Assembly: GCA_035644215.1 (NCBI GenBank)
Contig: DASQPA010000465.1
Location: forward strand, 1-13,340
Direction of reading: 5' to 3'
Source of the DNA: DASQPA01 sp035644215
GTDB lineage: Bacteria; Acidobacteriota; Thermoanaerobaculia; Multivoradales; UBA5704
Length of the DNA stretch: 13,340 nucleotides
The translations under genes were made by a program, and so were the position numbers. Below, in pieces: positions 1 through 6,893 of the stretch (position 1 is its first letter; each line of letters opens with the position of its first letter). A model generated the notes under the pieces. That model had not been told where the DNA came from. It worked only from the letters and a program-made list of their open reading frames with translations, and did not search any database.

Positions 1-62
1 CCCCCGCCCCGGGGGGAGGGACGCGATAGCGGGCGCCATGCCGGTCTGGGAGGCTGCCCCCT

Positions 63-456
63 CCCGCACGGTTTCCGGAGCGTCCGGAAAGCTTTTGGGA
101 CCTCCGGAAACGTTTCCGGAGCATCCGGAAAGACTTTGGGAGCGCCCGAAACGTTTCCGGAGCATCGGGAACGACTTCCGGAGCCTCCGAAACGGTTCCG
201 GCGCGTCCGGAACGACTTCAGAAGCGTCGGGAACGGTTTCCGGAGCGTCCGGAACGGTTTTCGGAGCATCGGGAACGACTTTCGGAGCATCCGGAACGGT
301 TTTCGGAGCATCCGGAACGGTTTTCGGAGCGTCCGGAACGGTTTTCGGAGCACCCGGAACGACTTTGGGAGCGTCCGGAACGGTTTCCGAAGCATCCGGA
401 AGACTTTCGGAGCGCCCGGAACGGTTTCCGGCGCGTCCGGAACGACTTCCGCGGGC
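63..456. repeat. Tandem array of ~19 near-palindromic 20-21 bp units
   Basis: Units begin at 63, 83, 103, 124, 145, 165, 186, 206, 227, 248, 269, 290, 311, 332, 353, 374, 395, 415 and 436. The first and last are degenerate. Each is an 18-bp imperfect dyad, typically TCCGGAACGGTTTTCGGA, followed by a 3-base linker GCA or GCG. The unit core at 103-120 is a perfect palindrome (TCCGGAAACGTTTCCGGA). Most units are 21 bp; five intervals are 20 bp, so the reading frame changes along the array and a selected repetitive protein is unlikely. There are no unique spacers, so it is not CRISPR. It ends a few bases after the sthA stop codon, so sthA transcripts may run into it and fold into hairpins. Its function is unknown: protein-binding array, termination or RNA-stabilising element, or simple slippage-grown repeat are all possible. 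Confidence 0.9.
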
Positions 457-458
457 GC

Positions 459-1868
459 TCAGAGCGCCAGCCGGTTGGCCGCGTCGAGCGCCGCCACCTT
501 GTAGCACTCGGCCAGGGTGGGGTAGTTGAACACCGTCTCCAGGAAGTAGTCGAGCCCGCCGCCCAGGGCGAGGACCGCCTGGCCGATGTGGAGGAGCTCG
601 GTCGCCCCGGTGCCGAGGATGTGGACGCCCAGGAGGCTCCGGTCCTCGCGGTGGAAGAGGAGCTTCAGGAGGCCGCTGTCGTCGCCCAGGATCTGGCCGC
701 GGGCGATCTCCCGGTAGCGCGCCATGCCCACCTCGTAGGGGATCTTCTTCCCGGTCAGCTCCTGCTCGGTGGCGCCGACCATCGAGACTTCGGGGATGGC
801 GTAGATGCCGATGGGGAAGTGGCGGGTCATCGGCTTCGCCGGGGCGCCCAGGGCGTGGCAGGCGGCGAGACGGCCCTGTTCGCTGGAGGAGGCGGCGAGG
901 CTCGGATAGCCGATCACGTCGCCTGCCGCGGAGATGTGCGGCACCGCGGTGCGAAAGCAGTCGTCCACCTGGAGCCGGCCGCGTTCGTCGGCGGTCAGGC
1001 CCGCCGCGGACAGGTTCAGGCTGTCCGTCGCGCCGGTCCGGCCGACCGAGAAGAGGACGACGTCCGCCACCAGGCGCTTGCCGGATTCGAGGGTGAGGAC
1101 CGCCCGGCGCGGCGGGCCGTCGTGCACCTCCAGGGTGTCCACCTTCTCGCTGCCGCGGAAGAGGACGTTCCTATTGCGCATCTGGTGGATCAGCTCGTCG
1201 ACGATCTCCTCGTCGAGGAACTCCAGGGGGCGGCGCTGGCGGTCGACGAGGGTCACGTTCGTCCCCAGGGCGGCGAACATCGAGGCGTATTCGAGGCCGA
1301 TCACCCCGGCGCCCACCACCACCATACTGTGCGGCACCTCCTGGAGGCGGACGATCTCGTCGCTGGTCAGGATGGTGATGCCGTCGACCGGCACGCCCGG
1401 GGGCGGCGAGGGGCGGGTGCCGACGGCGATCAGCACCTGGGTGGCGGTGATCGTCGTGCGGCTGCTGCCAAAGTCGACGTGGAGGGTATGGGGATCGGCG
1501 AAGGAGGCCTCGCCGCGGAGGACCTGGATGCCGTTTCTCCCCAGCTGGTCCTCGATCACCTGGGCCTCGCGATCCACCACCTCGGAAACCCGCGCCAGGA
1601 GGTCGGCGATCGAGGGCCGTCCCACCGGGTGCGCGTTGCCGCCGCGCTCGAAGGGAGAGCGGCGGGAGAAGGAGAGGACCGCCTCGCGGAAGGTCTTGCT
1701 CGGAATGGTGCCGGTGTCGAGGCAGACCCCACCCAACCCCGGCCGCCGCTCGATCAACGCCACCCGCCGTCCGAGCTTCGCCGCCTGCACCGCCGCCCGC
1801 TGCCCGGCTGGACCGCTGCCGATACAGACGAGGTCGTAGGGATCGTTTGCCGTCACTGCGCTCTCCAT
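459..1868 (-). CDS. sthA: Soluble pyridine nucleotide transhydrogenase (Si-specific NAD(P)+ transhydrogenase)
   Basis: This 469-residue cytosolic flavoprotein would move hydride between NADPH and NAD+, balancing the two nicotinamide pools. It has the usual length and order for the family: N-terminal FAD fold with GSGPAG at residues 17-22, a central NAD(P) fold with GAGVIGLE at 186-193, a second FAD motif AAGDV at 314-318, and a C-terminal dimerisation domain. The region where lipoamide dehydrogenase and mercuric reductase carry the CxxxxC redox pair reads GGVCLDTGTIPSKT, with one cysteine only. The C-terminal HPT motif of disulfide reductases is replaced by NYPTLAE (448-454). Both points favour SthA over Lpd. 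The start at 1868 lies 14 bases before the tract of the upstream hairpin and has no clear Shine-Dalgarno sequence. It stands alone on its strand, downstream of the Asp-box gene but separated from it by a terminator-like hairpin. Confidence 0.9.
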   Translation of the reverse strand: MESAVTANDPYDLVCIGSGPAGQRAAVQAAKLGRRVALIERRPGLGGVCLDTGTIPSKTFREAVLSFSRRSPFERGGNAHPVGRPSIADLLARVSEVVDREAQVIEDQLGRNGIQVLRGEASFADPHTLHVDFGSSRTTITATQVLIAVGTRPSPPPGVPVDGITILTSDEIVRLQEVPHSMVVVGAGVIGLEYASMFAALGTNVTLVDRQRRPLEFLDEEIVDELIHQMRNRNVLFRGSEKVDTLEVHDGPPRRAVLTLESGKRLVADVVLFSVGRTGATDSLNLSAAGLTADERGRLQVDDCFRTAVPHISAAGDVIGYPSLAASSSEQGRLAACHALGAPAKPMTRHFPIGIYAIPEVSMVGATEQELTGKKIPYEVGMARYREIARGQILGDDSGLLKLLFHREDRSLLGVHILGTGATELLHIGQAVLALGGGLDYFLETVFNYPTLAECYKVAALDAANRLAL

Positions 1869-1874
1869 CCGGGG

Positions 1875-1909
1875 AAAATACGCCCGGGCGGGATTCTATC
1901 CCGCCCGGG
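1875..1909 (-). terminator. Rho-independent-type hairpin behind the Asp-box gene
   Basis: Perfect 11-bp arms (CCCGGGCGGGA at 1883-1893 and its complement at 1899-1909) flank a 5-base loop. Read on the minus strand the stem is followed within two bases by TATTTT (1880-1875), a short U-tract. It lies 18 bases after the stop of the Asp-box gene and just before the start of sthA. A terminator for the former is the simplest reading. The same TATTTT sits 6 bases before the sthA ATG and could also act as a -10 element. Confidence 0.7.
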
Positions 1910-1927
1910 TGACGGCGCGGTGGCGGC

Positions 1928-3847
1928 TCAGGGCTCCGTGAACCGGCTCTGGAAGAGCCCGTCCGCGCCGAGGGCGTAGACCCAGTGCGGCAGCGTGGGA
2001 TGAAGGACGAGGTCCCGGACGTCGATGCGGCCGTCGACCGGCGCCCAGGTGGCGCCGCGGTCGGTGCTGCGCCAGACCCCCTGCCCGCTGGTGCCGGCGT
2101 AGAGGGTGGTCGGGGTCGCCGCGTCGACCAGGAGGGCGTTCACGGTGAGGCCCGCGTCGGCGGGGAAGTTGGAGATCGCCCGGAAGGTGCGGCCGTTGTC
2201 GTCGCTCCGCTCCAGGCCAGAGGGGTGAGTCGTGTAGAGCCGTCCCGAGCGGGTCGGATCGACGGCCACGACGTTCCCGTCGGCGACGAGGACCTTCCAG
2301 CTGGCGCCGTTGTCGAGGCTCTGCCAGACGTGGGGGGGCGGCGCCGCGGTCACGGGCGAGATCTCGAAGCCTTCGGCATAGACGGTATTGGAGTTCCTCG
2401 GATCGACGAGCAGCCCGGTGATCGAGCGCGGGTACCCGCTGCCGGGGCTCGGGCAGGAGAGAGCGACCTTCCAGGTGCGGCCGCCGTTGGTGCTGCGCTC
2501 TATGCCGCAGCCGGCGCCGAGGAGCGTCCGGCCGGCGAAGTCGAGGCGGGCGAAGCTCTGCGGCGTGGGATGGTCCCAGCTCGCCCCGGCATCGGCGGAG
2601 TGGAAGACCCCCTGGCCGGTCGCCAGGTAGACGGCGGCCGGATTTTGGGTGTCGATCGCGAGGTCCTGGACGACGGTCGACTGGAGCGGCGCGAGATCGA
2701 GCGCGAAGCTCGCCCAGGTGGCGCCGCCGTCCGCGCTCCGGAAGGCGCGGGTGCCGAAGACCGCGTAGGCGATCGCCGGATCGCCCGGCTGGAACCGCAG
2801 CCGGGTCGGAGACCCCGGGGAACCGAGGAGGATAAAGGGCGTCACGCCGCTCTCGGTGGTGAGCGACCAGTGCCGGCCGCGGTCGGGGCTGGTCGAGATG
2901 TCGTTCCTGCCGACCGCATAGAGAGTGCGGGTGCCTGGGGCGGCCAGGGGGGTGCCTGGCGGCGGGACCGGCCGCGGCGTCCAGGTCGCTCCGGCGTCGG
3001 TGCTGAAGAGCAGGCCGGGACCGCCCAGGCCGTAGACGATCGACGGCGTCTGCGTCTCGTAGGCCACGGGTTCGACGCCCACCGGGCTCTGGCTCCAACT
3101 CACGCCGCCGTCCGGGCTCCTCCAGGAGCCGGCGAGGATCGTCTCCGGGGTCGTGGGGAGAACGAGGATGCGGAGGTCCATGGCCTGCGGCGCAGGGAAG
3201 CTCGGCACGGGAGCCCAGGTCTGGCCGGCGTTGGTGCTTTCGAGCAGGCCGCCGCCGGGAGGGGAGAGCCAGGACAGCAGCGGGTCCGTCGGATCGGCGA
3301 CGGGGCCCCAGTTGGTGGCGAGGAAGGACGTGGTGAAAACGGTGCTCCAGGTCACCCCGCCGTCCTCGCTGCGCTGCACCGTCTGGACATTGGTCGCCAG
3401 CAAGGTGGCCGGCGCGCCAGGGCCGGTGGGGAGGGCGGTGAGGACGGCGTAGCTGCGGGAGTGCGGGGTGAAGAGCGCCGGGAAGCTCTGCCCGGAGGCG
3501 ACCTGGGTCCAGTGCCGGCCGCCGTCGGTGCTGTGGAAGACCTCCGACAGGCTGATGGCATAGAAGCTCCCCGGGTTCGCCGCATCGGCGGCGATCGCCT
3601 GTACCCCGGCGAGCCCGGCCCCCGAAAACGCCCAGCGATGGCCGCCGTCGTCGCTGCGGAAGAGACGGGTGCCGGCGGTCAGGGCGAGCAGGGAGCCGGG
3701 GTGGAACGGGTCGACCAGGACCTTGATAAGGTCGCCGTTCAAGGGGCCGGTCGGCGTAAAGCGGTCGACCCCGGCTGCCGCGGGGCGGGCGAGCACCGCG
3801 AGCAGCAGGGCAGAGGCGAGGCGGCGCAACGACGCGGAGCGGGTCAT
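1928..3847 (-). CDS. Secreted Asp-box (BNR/sortilin-like) beta-propeller protein
   Basis: The product is 639 residues. Residues 1-25 form a signal peptide (Arg-rich start, Leu/Ala core, likely cut after AAA-25), so the protein is exported. The rest is built from 13 Asp-boxes of the pattern S-x-D/N-x-G-x-x-W/F, near residues 65, 106, 160, 204, 244, 282, 320, 371, 417, 452, 510, 548 and 594, spaced about 33-58 residues apart. Such repeats sit at turns between propeller-blade strands in sialidases, sortilin/VPS10 and plant photosystem assembly factors. Thirteen are too many for one six- or seven-bladed ring, so two propellers or one large ring are likely. I see no clear sialidase catalytic arginine triad or FRIP motif, so a binding or scaffold role is as likely as hydrolysis. 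The start at 3847 is supported by AAGGAGGG nine bases upstream and by the signal peptide; the frame stays open far upstream but that part is antisense to other genes. Confidence 0.85.
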   Translation of the reverse strand: MTRSASLRRLASALLLAVLARPAAAGVDRFTPTGPLNGDLIKVLVDPFHPGSLLALTAGTRLFRSDDGGHRWAFSGAGLAGVQAIAADAANPGSFYAISLSEVFHSTDGGRHWTQVASGQSFPALFTPHSRSYAVLTALPTGPGAPATLLATNVQTVQRSEDGGVTWSTVFTTSFLATNWGPVADPTDPLLSWLSPPGGGLLESTNAGQTWAPVPSFPAPQAMDLRILVLPTTPETILAGSWRSPDGGVSWSQSPVGVEPVAYETQTPSIVYGLGGPGLLFSTDAGATWTPRPVPPPGTPLAAPGTRTLYAVGRNDISTSPDRGRHWSLTTESGVTPFILLGSPGSPTRLRFQPGDPAIAYAVFGTRAFRSADGGATWASFALDLAPLQSTVVQDLAIDTQNPAAVYLATGQGVFHSADAGASWDHPTPQSFARLDFAGRTLLGAGCGIERSTNGGRTWKVALSCPSPGSGYPRSITGLLVDPRNSNTVYAEGFEISPVTAAPPPHVWQSLDNGASWKVLVADGNVVAVDPTRSGRLYTTHPSGLERSDDNGRTFRAISNFPADAGLTVNALLVDAATPTTLYAGTSGQGVWRSTDRGATWAPVDGRIDVRDLVLHPTLPHWVYALGADGLFQSRFTEP

Positions 3848-3979
3848 GGGGATCACCCTCCTTCTGAATACCCTTGTATACGAACCAGCGGCGATCGATG
3901 TCGGCCCACCTCCGGCAAGAACCATTTGCAGTGGCAGGACCCCCTCCGCCGGGCCGGGCGCCGGGGTAGGATACGCAGG

Positions 3980-4903
3980 ATGACCAATCGCCCGACGCCC
4001 AAGCAGCTCGCCGCCGCCTGCCACCGGGAGTTCCACTATCTGGTGGAAAGCTACGGCTTCACACCCCCGCCGCCGGTCCCGCGCCAGCGACCGGAGACGG
4101 TGGAGACGGCGGAGACGGCGCCGTTCGAAGTCCGCTTCCAGGGACCTCACCTGGCGCTCCTCGTCCAGAGCATCCCCGACGGCTACGGCACCCTCGTGCA
4201 GTTCGAGACCCTGGAGGGGGAGCGGCTCGACGTCAGCTGGCTGCTCGACCGCCGCGCCCCGGGATGGAGCTCCCGCGGTTCGTGGAAGGGGCCGCTGAAG
4301 CAGATCCAGGGCTATGCGACGGCGCTCAGGGCCCACGCCTCCGATCTGCTGACCGGCGACCTGAGCGGTCTCCCCGGCCTCTTCGCCGATCGCGCCGAGT
4401 TCGTGCGGCGCAGCGAGGCGGAAGCCCGCCGCGAGCAGGCGGAGCAGAGATCGTACGAGTGGCGGGACCTGCGGCCGCGGACTCTCCGCGACCAGGCGGA
4501 CATCGCCCGCCAGGTCCGCACCGCGCTCGGCCTCCTGCGGGTCGAGTCGAGACTCCTGCGCAGCCGGCTGGGAGACGGCCACGACGCCTCGTTCCGCACC
4601 CGCTTCGCCGCCAGCTGGGAGGCGATCGAGAAGCGGCTGGAGGTGGAGCGCCGGCAGGGGGCGTCGCTCACCGCCGGCGACGCCCGCGACTGGGTGGACG
4701 AGGGGTTGAGGAACCTCCTCCGCGGGGTGTCCCAGGTCCGCAAGGCGATCGCCTCCGGAGAGCTGGGGGGGCCGGTGGCGGAGTGCCTCGAAGGGCTCGA
4801 CCGGCGCAGCGCGGAGCTCCGCCAGGCCCTCGACCGGCTGGGCCGGGAGCTCGAAGAGGTCATCGAGCGCAAGGGCGGCGGTTCGCTCTGGGAAGGCTCG
4901 TAG
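3980..4903 (+). CDS. Unrecognised 307-residue protein, first gene of unit with JmjC oxygenase
   Basis: I do not recognise a named family. The N-terminal part (about residues 8-90) looks like a small alpha/beta domain: a helix containing CHREFHYLVESYGF, a proline-rich and TVETAETA linker at 30-48, then beta-strands through EVRFQGPHLALLVQSI and TLVQFETLEGERLDVSWLL. This arrangement resembles small uncharacterised or immunity-like proteins, but only in general shape. Residues 105-295 are mostly charged helix, with a possible coiled-coil at 137-165 (EFVRRSEAEARREQAEQR) and another at 268-297. No signal peptide or membrane segment is seen, so it is probably cytosolic. ATG 3980 is the only plausible start and has no good Shine-Dalgarno sequence; TAGGAT seven bases before it may be a -10 element of a leaderless transcript. 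The stop lies 4 bases before the next gene, so the two are very likely co-transcribed. Confidence 0.8.
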   Translation: MTNRPTPKQLAAACHREFHYLVESYGFTPPPPVPRQRPETVETAETAPFEVRFQGPHLALLVQSIPDGYGTLVQFETLEGERLDVSWLLDRRAPGWSSRGSWKGPLKQIQGYATALRAHASDLLTGDLSGLPGLFADRAEFVRRSEAEARREQAEQRSYEWRDLRPRTLRDQADIARQVRTALGLLRVESRLLRSRLGDGHDASFRTRFAASWEAIEKRLEVERRQGASLTAGDARDWVDEGLRNLLRGVSQVRKAIASGELGGPVAECLEGLDRRSAELRQALDRLGRELEEVIERKGGGSLWEGS

Positions 4904-4907
4904 CGGT

Positions 4908-5996
4908 ATGGCATGGAAAGCTCGCAGCAAGCCCGGAACCGGAGCAGACGCGCCGTTCCAGGTCAAGGGGAAGGTGGGACGGATCGAGGAGCCCCCGCCC
5001 GCCGCCTTCCAGAAGGGGTACGTCCAGGCCAACCGGCCGGTCGTCGTGCAGGGGGTGATGGGAAGCTGGAGGGCACGGGAGGCCTGGTCGTGGGACGCTC
5101 TCGCCGCCCGCACCGGGGACCACGCGGGGGAGGTGATCGTCTCGGCCAACGGCCTCTATCCCGACTATCTCTCGCAACCCTCGCCGATGACCAAGGTCGC
5201 CATGACCCTCCGCGAGTTCGTGGAGCGCGCGGTTTCCGGTCGGGACGGCCGGGGCGGCGGTGCATCCCGCGCTCCCATCCTGACGCCCGGGGAGACCTAC
5301 TACATCTACGGCAAGTCCTACCTCTTCGAGGCCTTCCCCGAGCTCCTCGACGACGTGGAACCCCCGGCCTGCCTGGGGACCCTCCCGATCTCGACCACCA
5401 GCACCTGGATCAGCTCGGCAGGGTGCGTCACCCCGCTGCACTACGATCTGCCCAACACCCTGCTCTGCCAGGTACGGGGAGAAAAGCAGGTCTGGCTCTT
5501 CGACCCCTCCCAGTACGACCGCCTCTACCTGCGGGGGGCCAAGTTCCCCGGCTTCGACAACTTCGAGCGCCAGAGCCAGGTCGACATCCACCACCCGGAC
5601 TGGGCGGCCTTCCCGGCGTTCCGGCAGGCCGTGGCGCTCACCTGCACCCTGCGCGAGGGGGAGGCGCTCTTCATCCCCTCGAACTGGTTCCACGAGGTGG
5701 AGACGCTCGCGCCGTCGATCTCGGTCGGCTTCACCTTCGCCGGCGGGACGACGACGAGCGAGCTCGCCGTGCTGTCGGATCTCTTCAAACAGATGGGCGG
5801 CGGGGCGCCGGTCGCCGGCATGGACCTGTTCAACCGGGCGGGCGGCGCGGCCGGCGCTCCCGGCGCGGCCCTCGATCCGATCAAGCTGCAGCAGCTGATG
5901 AGCGCGCCGGCGGTCCAGCGGCTGCTCGCCGATCCGGCGATCTTAGAGAGCCTGATGCGCCTGATGGCCGAGACCGGTGGCGGGGCTCCGGCCTGA
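4908..5996 (+). CDS. JmjC/cupin_8-type 2-oxoglutarate Fe(II) oxygenase with helical C-terminal extension
   Basis: The 362-residue protein has a cupin-like JmjC fold (family that includes FIH and bacterial protein or ribosomal hydroxylases). The iron facial triad is visible as H178-x-D180 in TPLHYDLPNT and H262 in PSNWFHEVETL. The strand GEKQVWLFDP (191-200) is typical of the family and may supply the 2-oxoglutarate-binding lysine (K193). The N-terminal part PPAAFQKGYVQANRPVVVQG matches the usual start of cupin_8 proteins. After the core, a Gly/Ala-rich linker (about 297-322) leads to a short helical segment 323-355 with DP-type repeats (DPIKLQQLM, LLADPAILESLM). Substrate unknown; protein hydroxylation is the family precedent. 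It follows the unknown 307-residue gene by 4 bases, making that protein a candidate partner or substrate. Its last 54 bases overlap the convergent phosphatase gene. Confidence 0.85.
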   Translation: MAWKARSKPGTGADAPFQVKGKVGRIEEPPPAAFQKGYVQANRPVVVQGVMGSWRAREAWSWDALAARTGDHAGEVIVSANGLYPDYLSQPSPMTKVAMTLREFVERAVSGRDGRGGGASRAPILTPGETYYIYGKSYLFEAFPELLDDVEPPACLGTLPISTTSTWISSAGCVTPLHYDLPNTLLCQVRGEKQVWLFDPSQYDRLYLRGAKFPGFDNFERQSQVDIHHPDWAAFPAFRQAVALTCTLREGEALFIPSNWFHEVETLAPSISVGFTFAGGTTTSELAVLSDLFKQMGGGAPVAGMDLFNRAGGAAGAPGAALDPIKLQQLMSAPAVQRLLADPAILESLMRLMAETGGGAPA

Positions 5997-6614
5997 AGTG
6001 GCGTCGGGCGGCGGAGAGGCGGCGAGACCCGCGTCCCGCTTGAGCTTGGCGATGTCGAGTTTGCGGAAGAAGTGCTTCTCGGTGATCCCCAGGAAACGGC
6101 TGGTGTGGAAGTCCCCGCCGAACATCTCGGCCATGGCCTCGTCTTTCGTCCACCCCTCAAACACCACCCGGTAGACCGCGCACAGGAGGCCCGCGCGGTC
6201 GGCGCCCAGGTTGCAGTGGATGAGGATCGGTTTGGGCGCCGTGGCGACGATGCCCAGGAACTGCACCATCTCGGATTCCAGGGGAAAGCCGGCCAGCTGC
6301 CGGATGCGGTCGTAGTGGATGCCGTGCCGGGTGAGCAGCCCGGGAGAGAGGCGCCGGGTATCATTGTGGAACAGCCGGAGCGACACCACCGTCCGGATGC
6401 GGAAAGGCGCCTTGGCCAGGCTCTCCACCCCCTCGTTGGTGAGCTGCCCCGCGCGGTAGAGCTCCGGCGAGATCCGGGCCAGGCCGGGGACGCCGGCCAG
6501 CCGGATGGGGGTCGTCCACTTCGAGTTTCTCTCCCTGGCCTGGCCGAGGGCCGGGAGCGCGAGGAGGAGCAGGACGGCGAGGAGGCGGCTTCGGGAGGCG
6601 ACTGCGTGGGTCAT
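5943..6614 (-). CDS. Exported dual-specificity-type (cysteine-based) phosphatase
   Basis: The 223-residue product starts with a signal peptide (residues 1 to about 24, hydrophobic core LLAVLLLLALPAL). The P-loop HCNLGADRAG at 134-143 carries nucleophile C135 and phosphate-binding R140, the HCxxGxxR signature of the protein tyrosine/dual-specificity phosphatase superfamily. The earlier ELYRAGQLTNEGVESLA and IRTVVSLR segments are typical of the bacterial secreted DSP-like group. The substrate could be a phosphoprotein, phosphoinositide or other phosphoester; the sequence does not tell. The general-acid aspartate may be D85 in LFHNDTRR, which is a guess. The tail after about residue 195 is low-complexity and lies in the region shared with the JmjC gene, so it may be an accidental extension. 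The ATG at 6614 shares the bases CATG with a possible ATG of the divergent glutaredoxin-like gene. Confidence 0.82.
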   Translation of the reverse strand: MTHAVASRSRLLAVLLLLALPALGQARERNSKWTTPIRLAGVPGLARISPELYRAGQLTNEGVESLAKAPFRIRTVVSLRLFHNDTRRLSPGLLTRHGIHYDRIRQLAGFPLESEMVQFLGIVATAPKPILIHCNLGADRAGLLCAVYRVVFEGWTKDEAMAEMFGGDFHTSRFLGITEKHFFRKLDIAKLKRDAGLAASPPPDATSGRSPATGLGHQAHQAL

Positions 6615-6633
6615 GGCAGATGGAAAGGACTGT

Positions 6634-6885
6634 ATGCAAGGAGCTGACCACTACGAATTGCTGACCCGCGCCGGCTGCCACCTCTGCGACGAGATGGCGG
6701 CCGTGCTCGACGAGGTCCTCCCGGAGCTCGGACAGTCCTATGCGCTGCGCGACGTCGACGGCGATCCCGAGATGCTGGCGCGGTTCGGCGACACCGTTCC
6801 CGTCCTCCTGCGCGACGGCCTGCCGGTGGCGAAGGTCCGCCTCGACCGCCGGACGCTCGAACGGATCGTCCGGCGGCGGGTGTGA
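6634..6885 (+). CDS. Glutaredoxin-like small thiol protein (DUF836 type)
   Basis: The 83-residue protein has a thioredoxin-fold pattern: strand HYELLTRAGCHLCDEM with a CHLC active-site pair at residues 15 and 18, then a helix, strand YALRDVDGD, and the cis-proline region DTVPVLLRDG. This matches the glutaredoxin-like family PF05768, short thiol-disulfide proteins of mostly unknown partner. Start 6634 is chosen because AAGGA lies 4 bases upstream. The alternative in-frame ATG at 6613 would add seven residues (MADGKDC) and overlap the divergent phosphatase start. It ends 8 bases before the stop of the convergent VOC gene. It is cytosolic, with no signal peptide. Confidence 0.82.
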   Translation: MQGADHYELLTRAGCHLCDEMAAVLDEVLPELGQSYALRDVDGDPEMLARFGDTVPVLLRDGLPVAKVRLDRRTLERIVRRRV

Positions 6886-6893
6886 GCGGGCGT

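Noticed and set aside
63..456. CRISPR array
   Set aside because: Units are contiguous, only 20-21 bp, with no unique spacers, and no cas genes are nearby.
38..529. Open reading frames through the repeat array (heptad-like GASGTVF and FRSIRNG peptides)
   Set aside because: A 21-bp repeat with no stop stays open in any frame; the 20-bp units switch frames, and the frame runs antisense into sthA without a ribosome site.
459..1868. Dihydrolipoamide dehydrogenase or mercuric reductase
   Set aside because: The second redox cysteine and the C-terminal HPT motif are both missing; the NYPT ending matches transhydrogenase.
588..1979. Long plus-strand ORF opposite sthA
   Set aside because: A GC-rich shadow frame with no recognisable motif; the minus strand has the full flavoprotein motifs.
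3848..5149. N-terminal extension of the Asp-box protein to 1,073 residues
   Set aside because: The extension is antisense to the unknown gene and the JmjC gene, while ATG 3847 has a strong ribosome site and a signal peptide.
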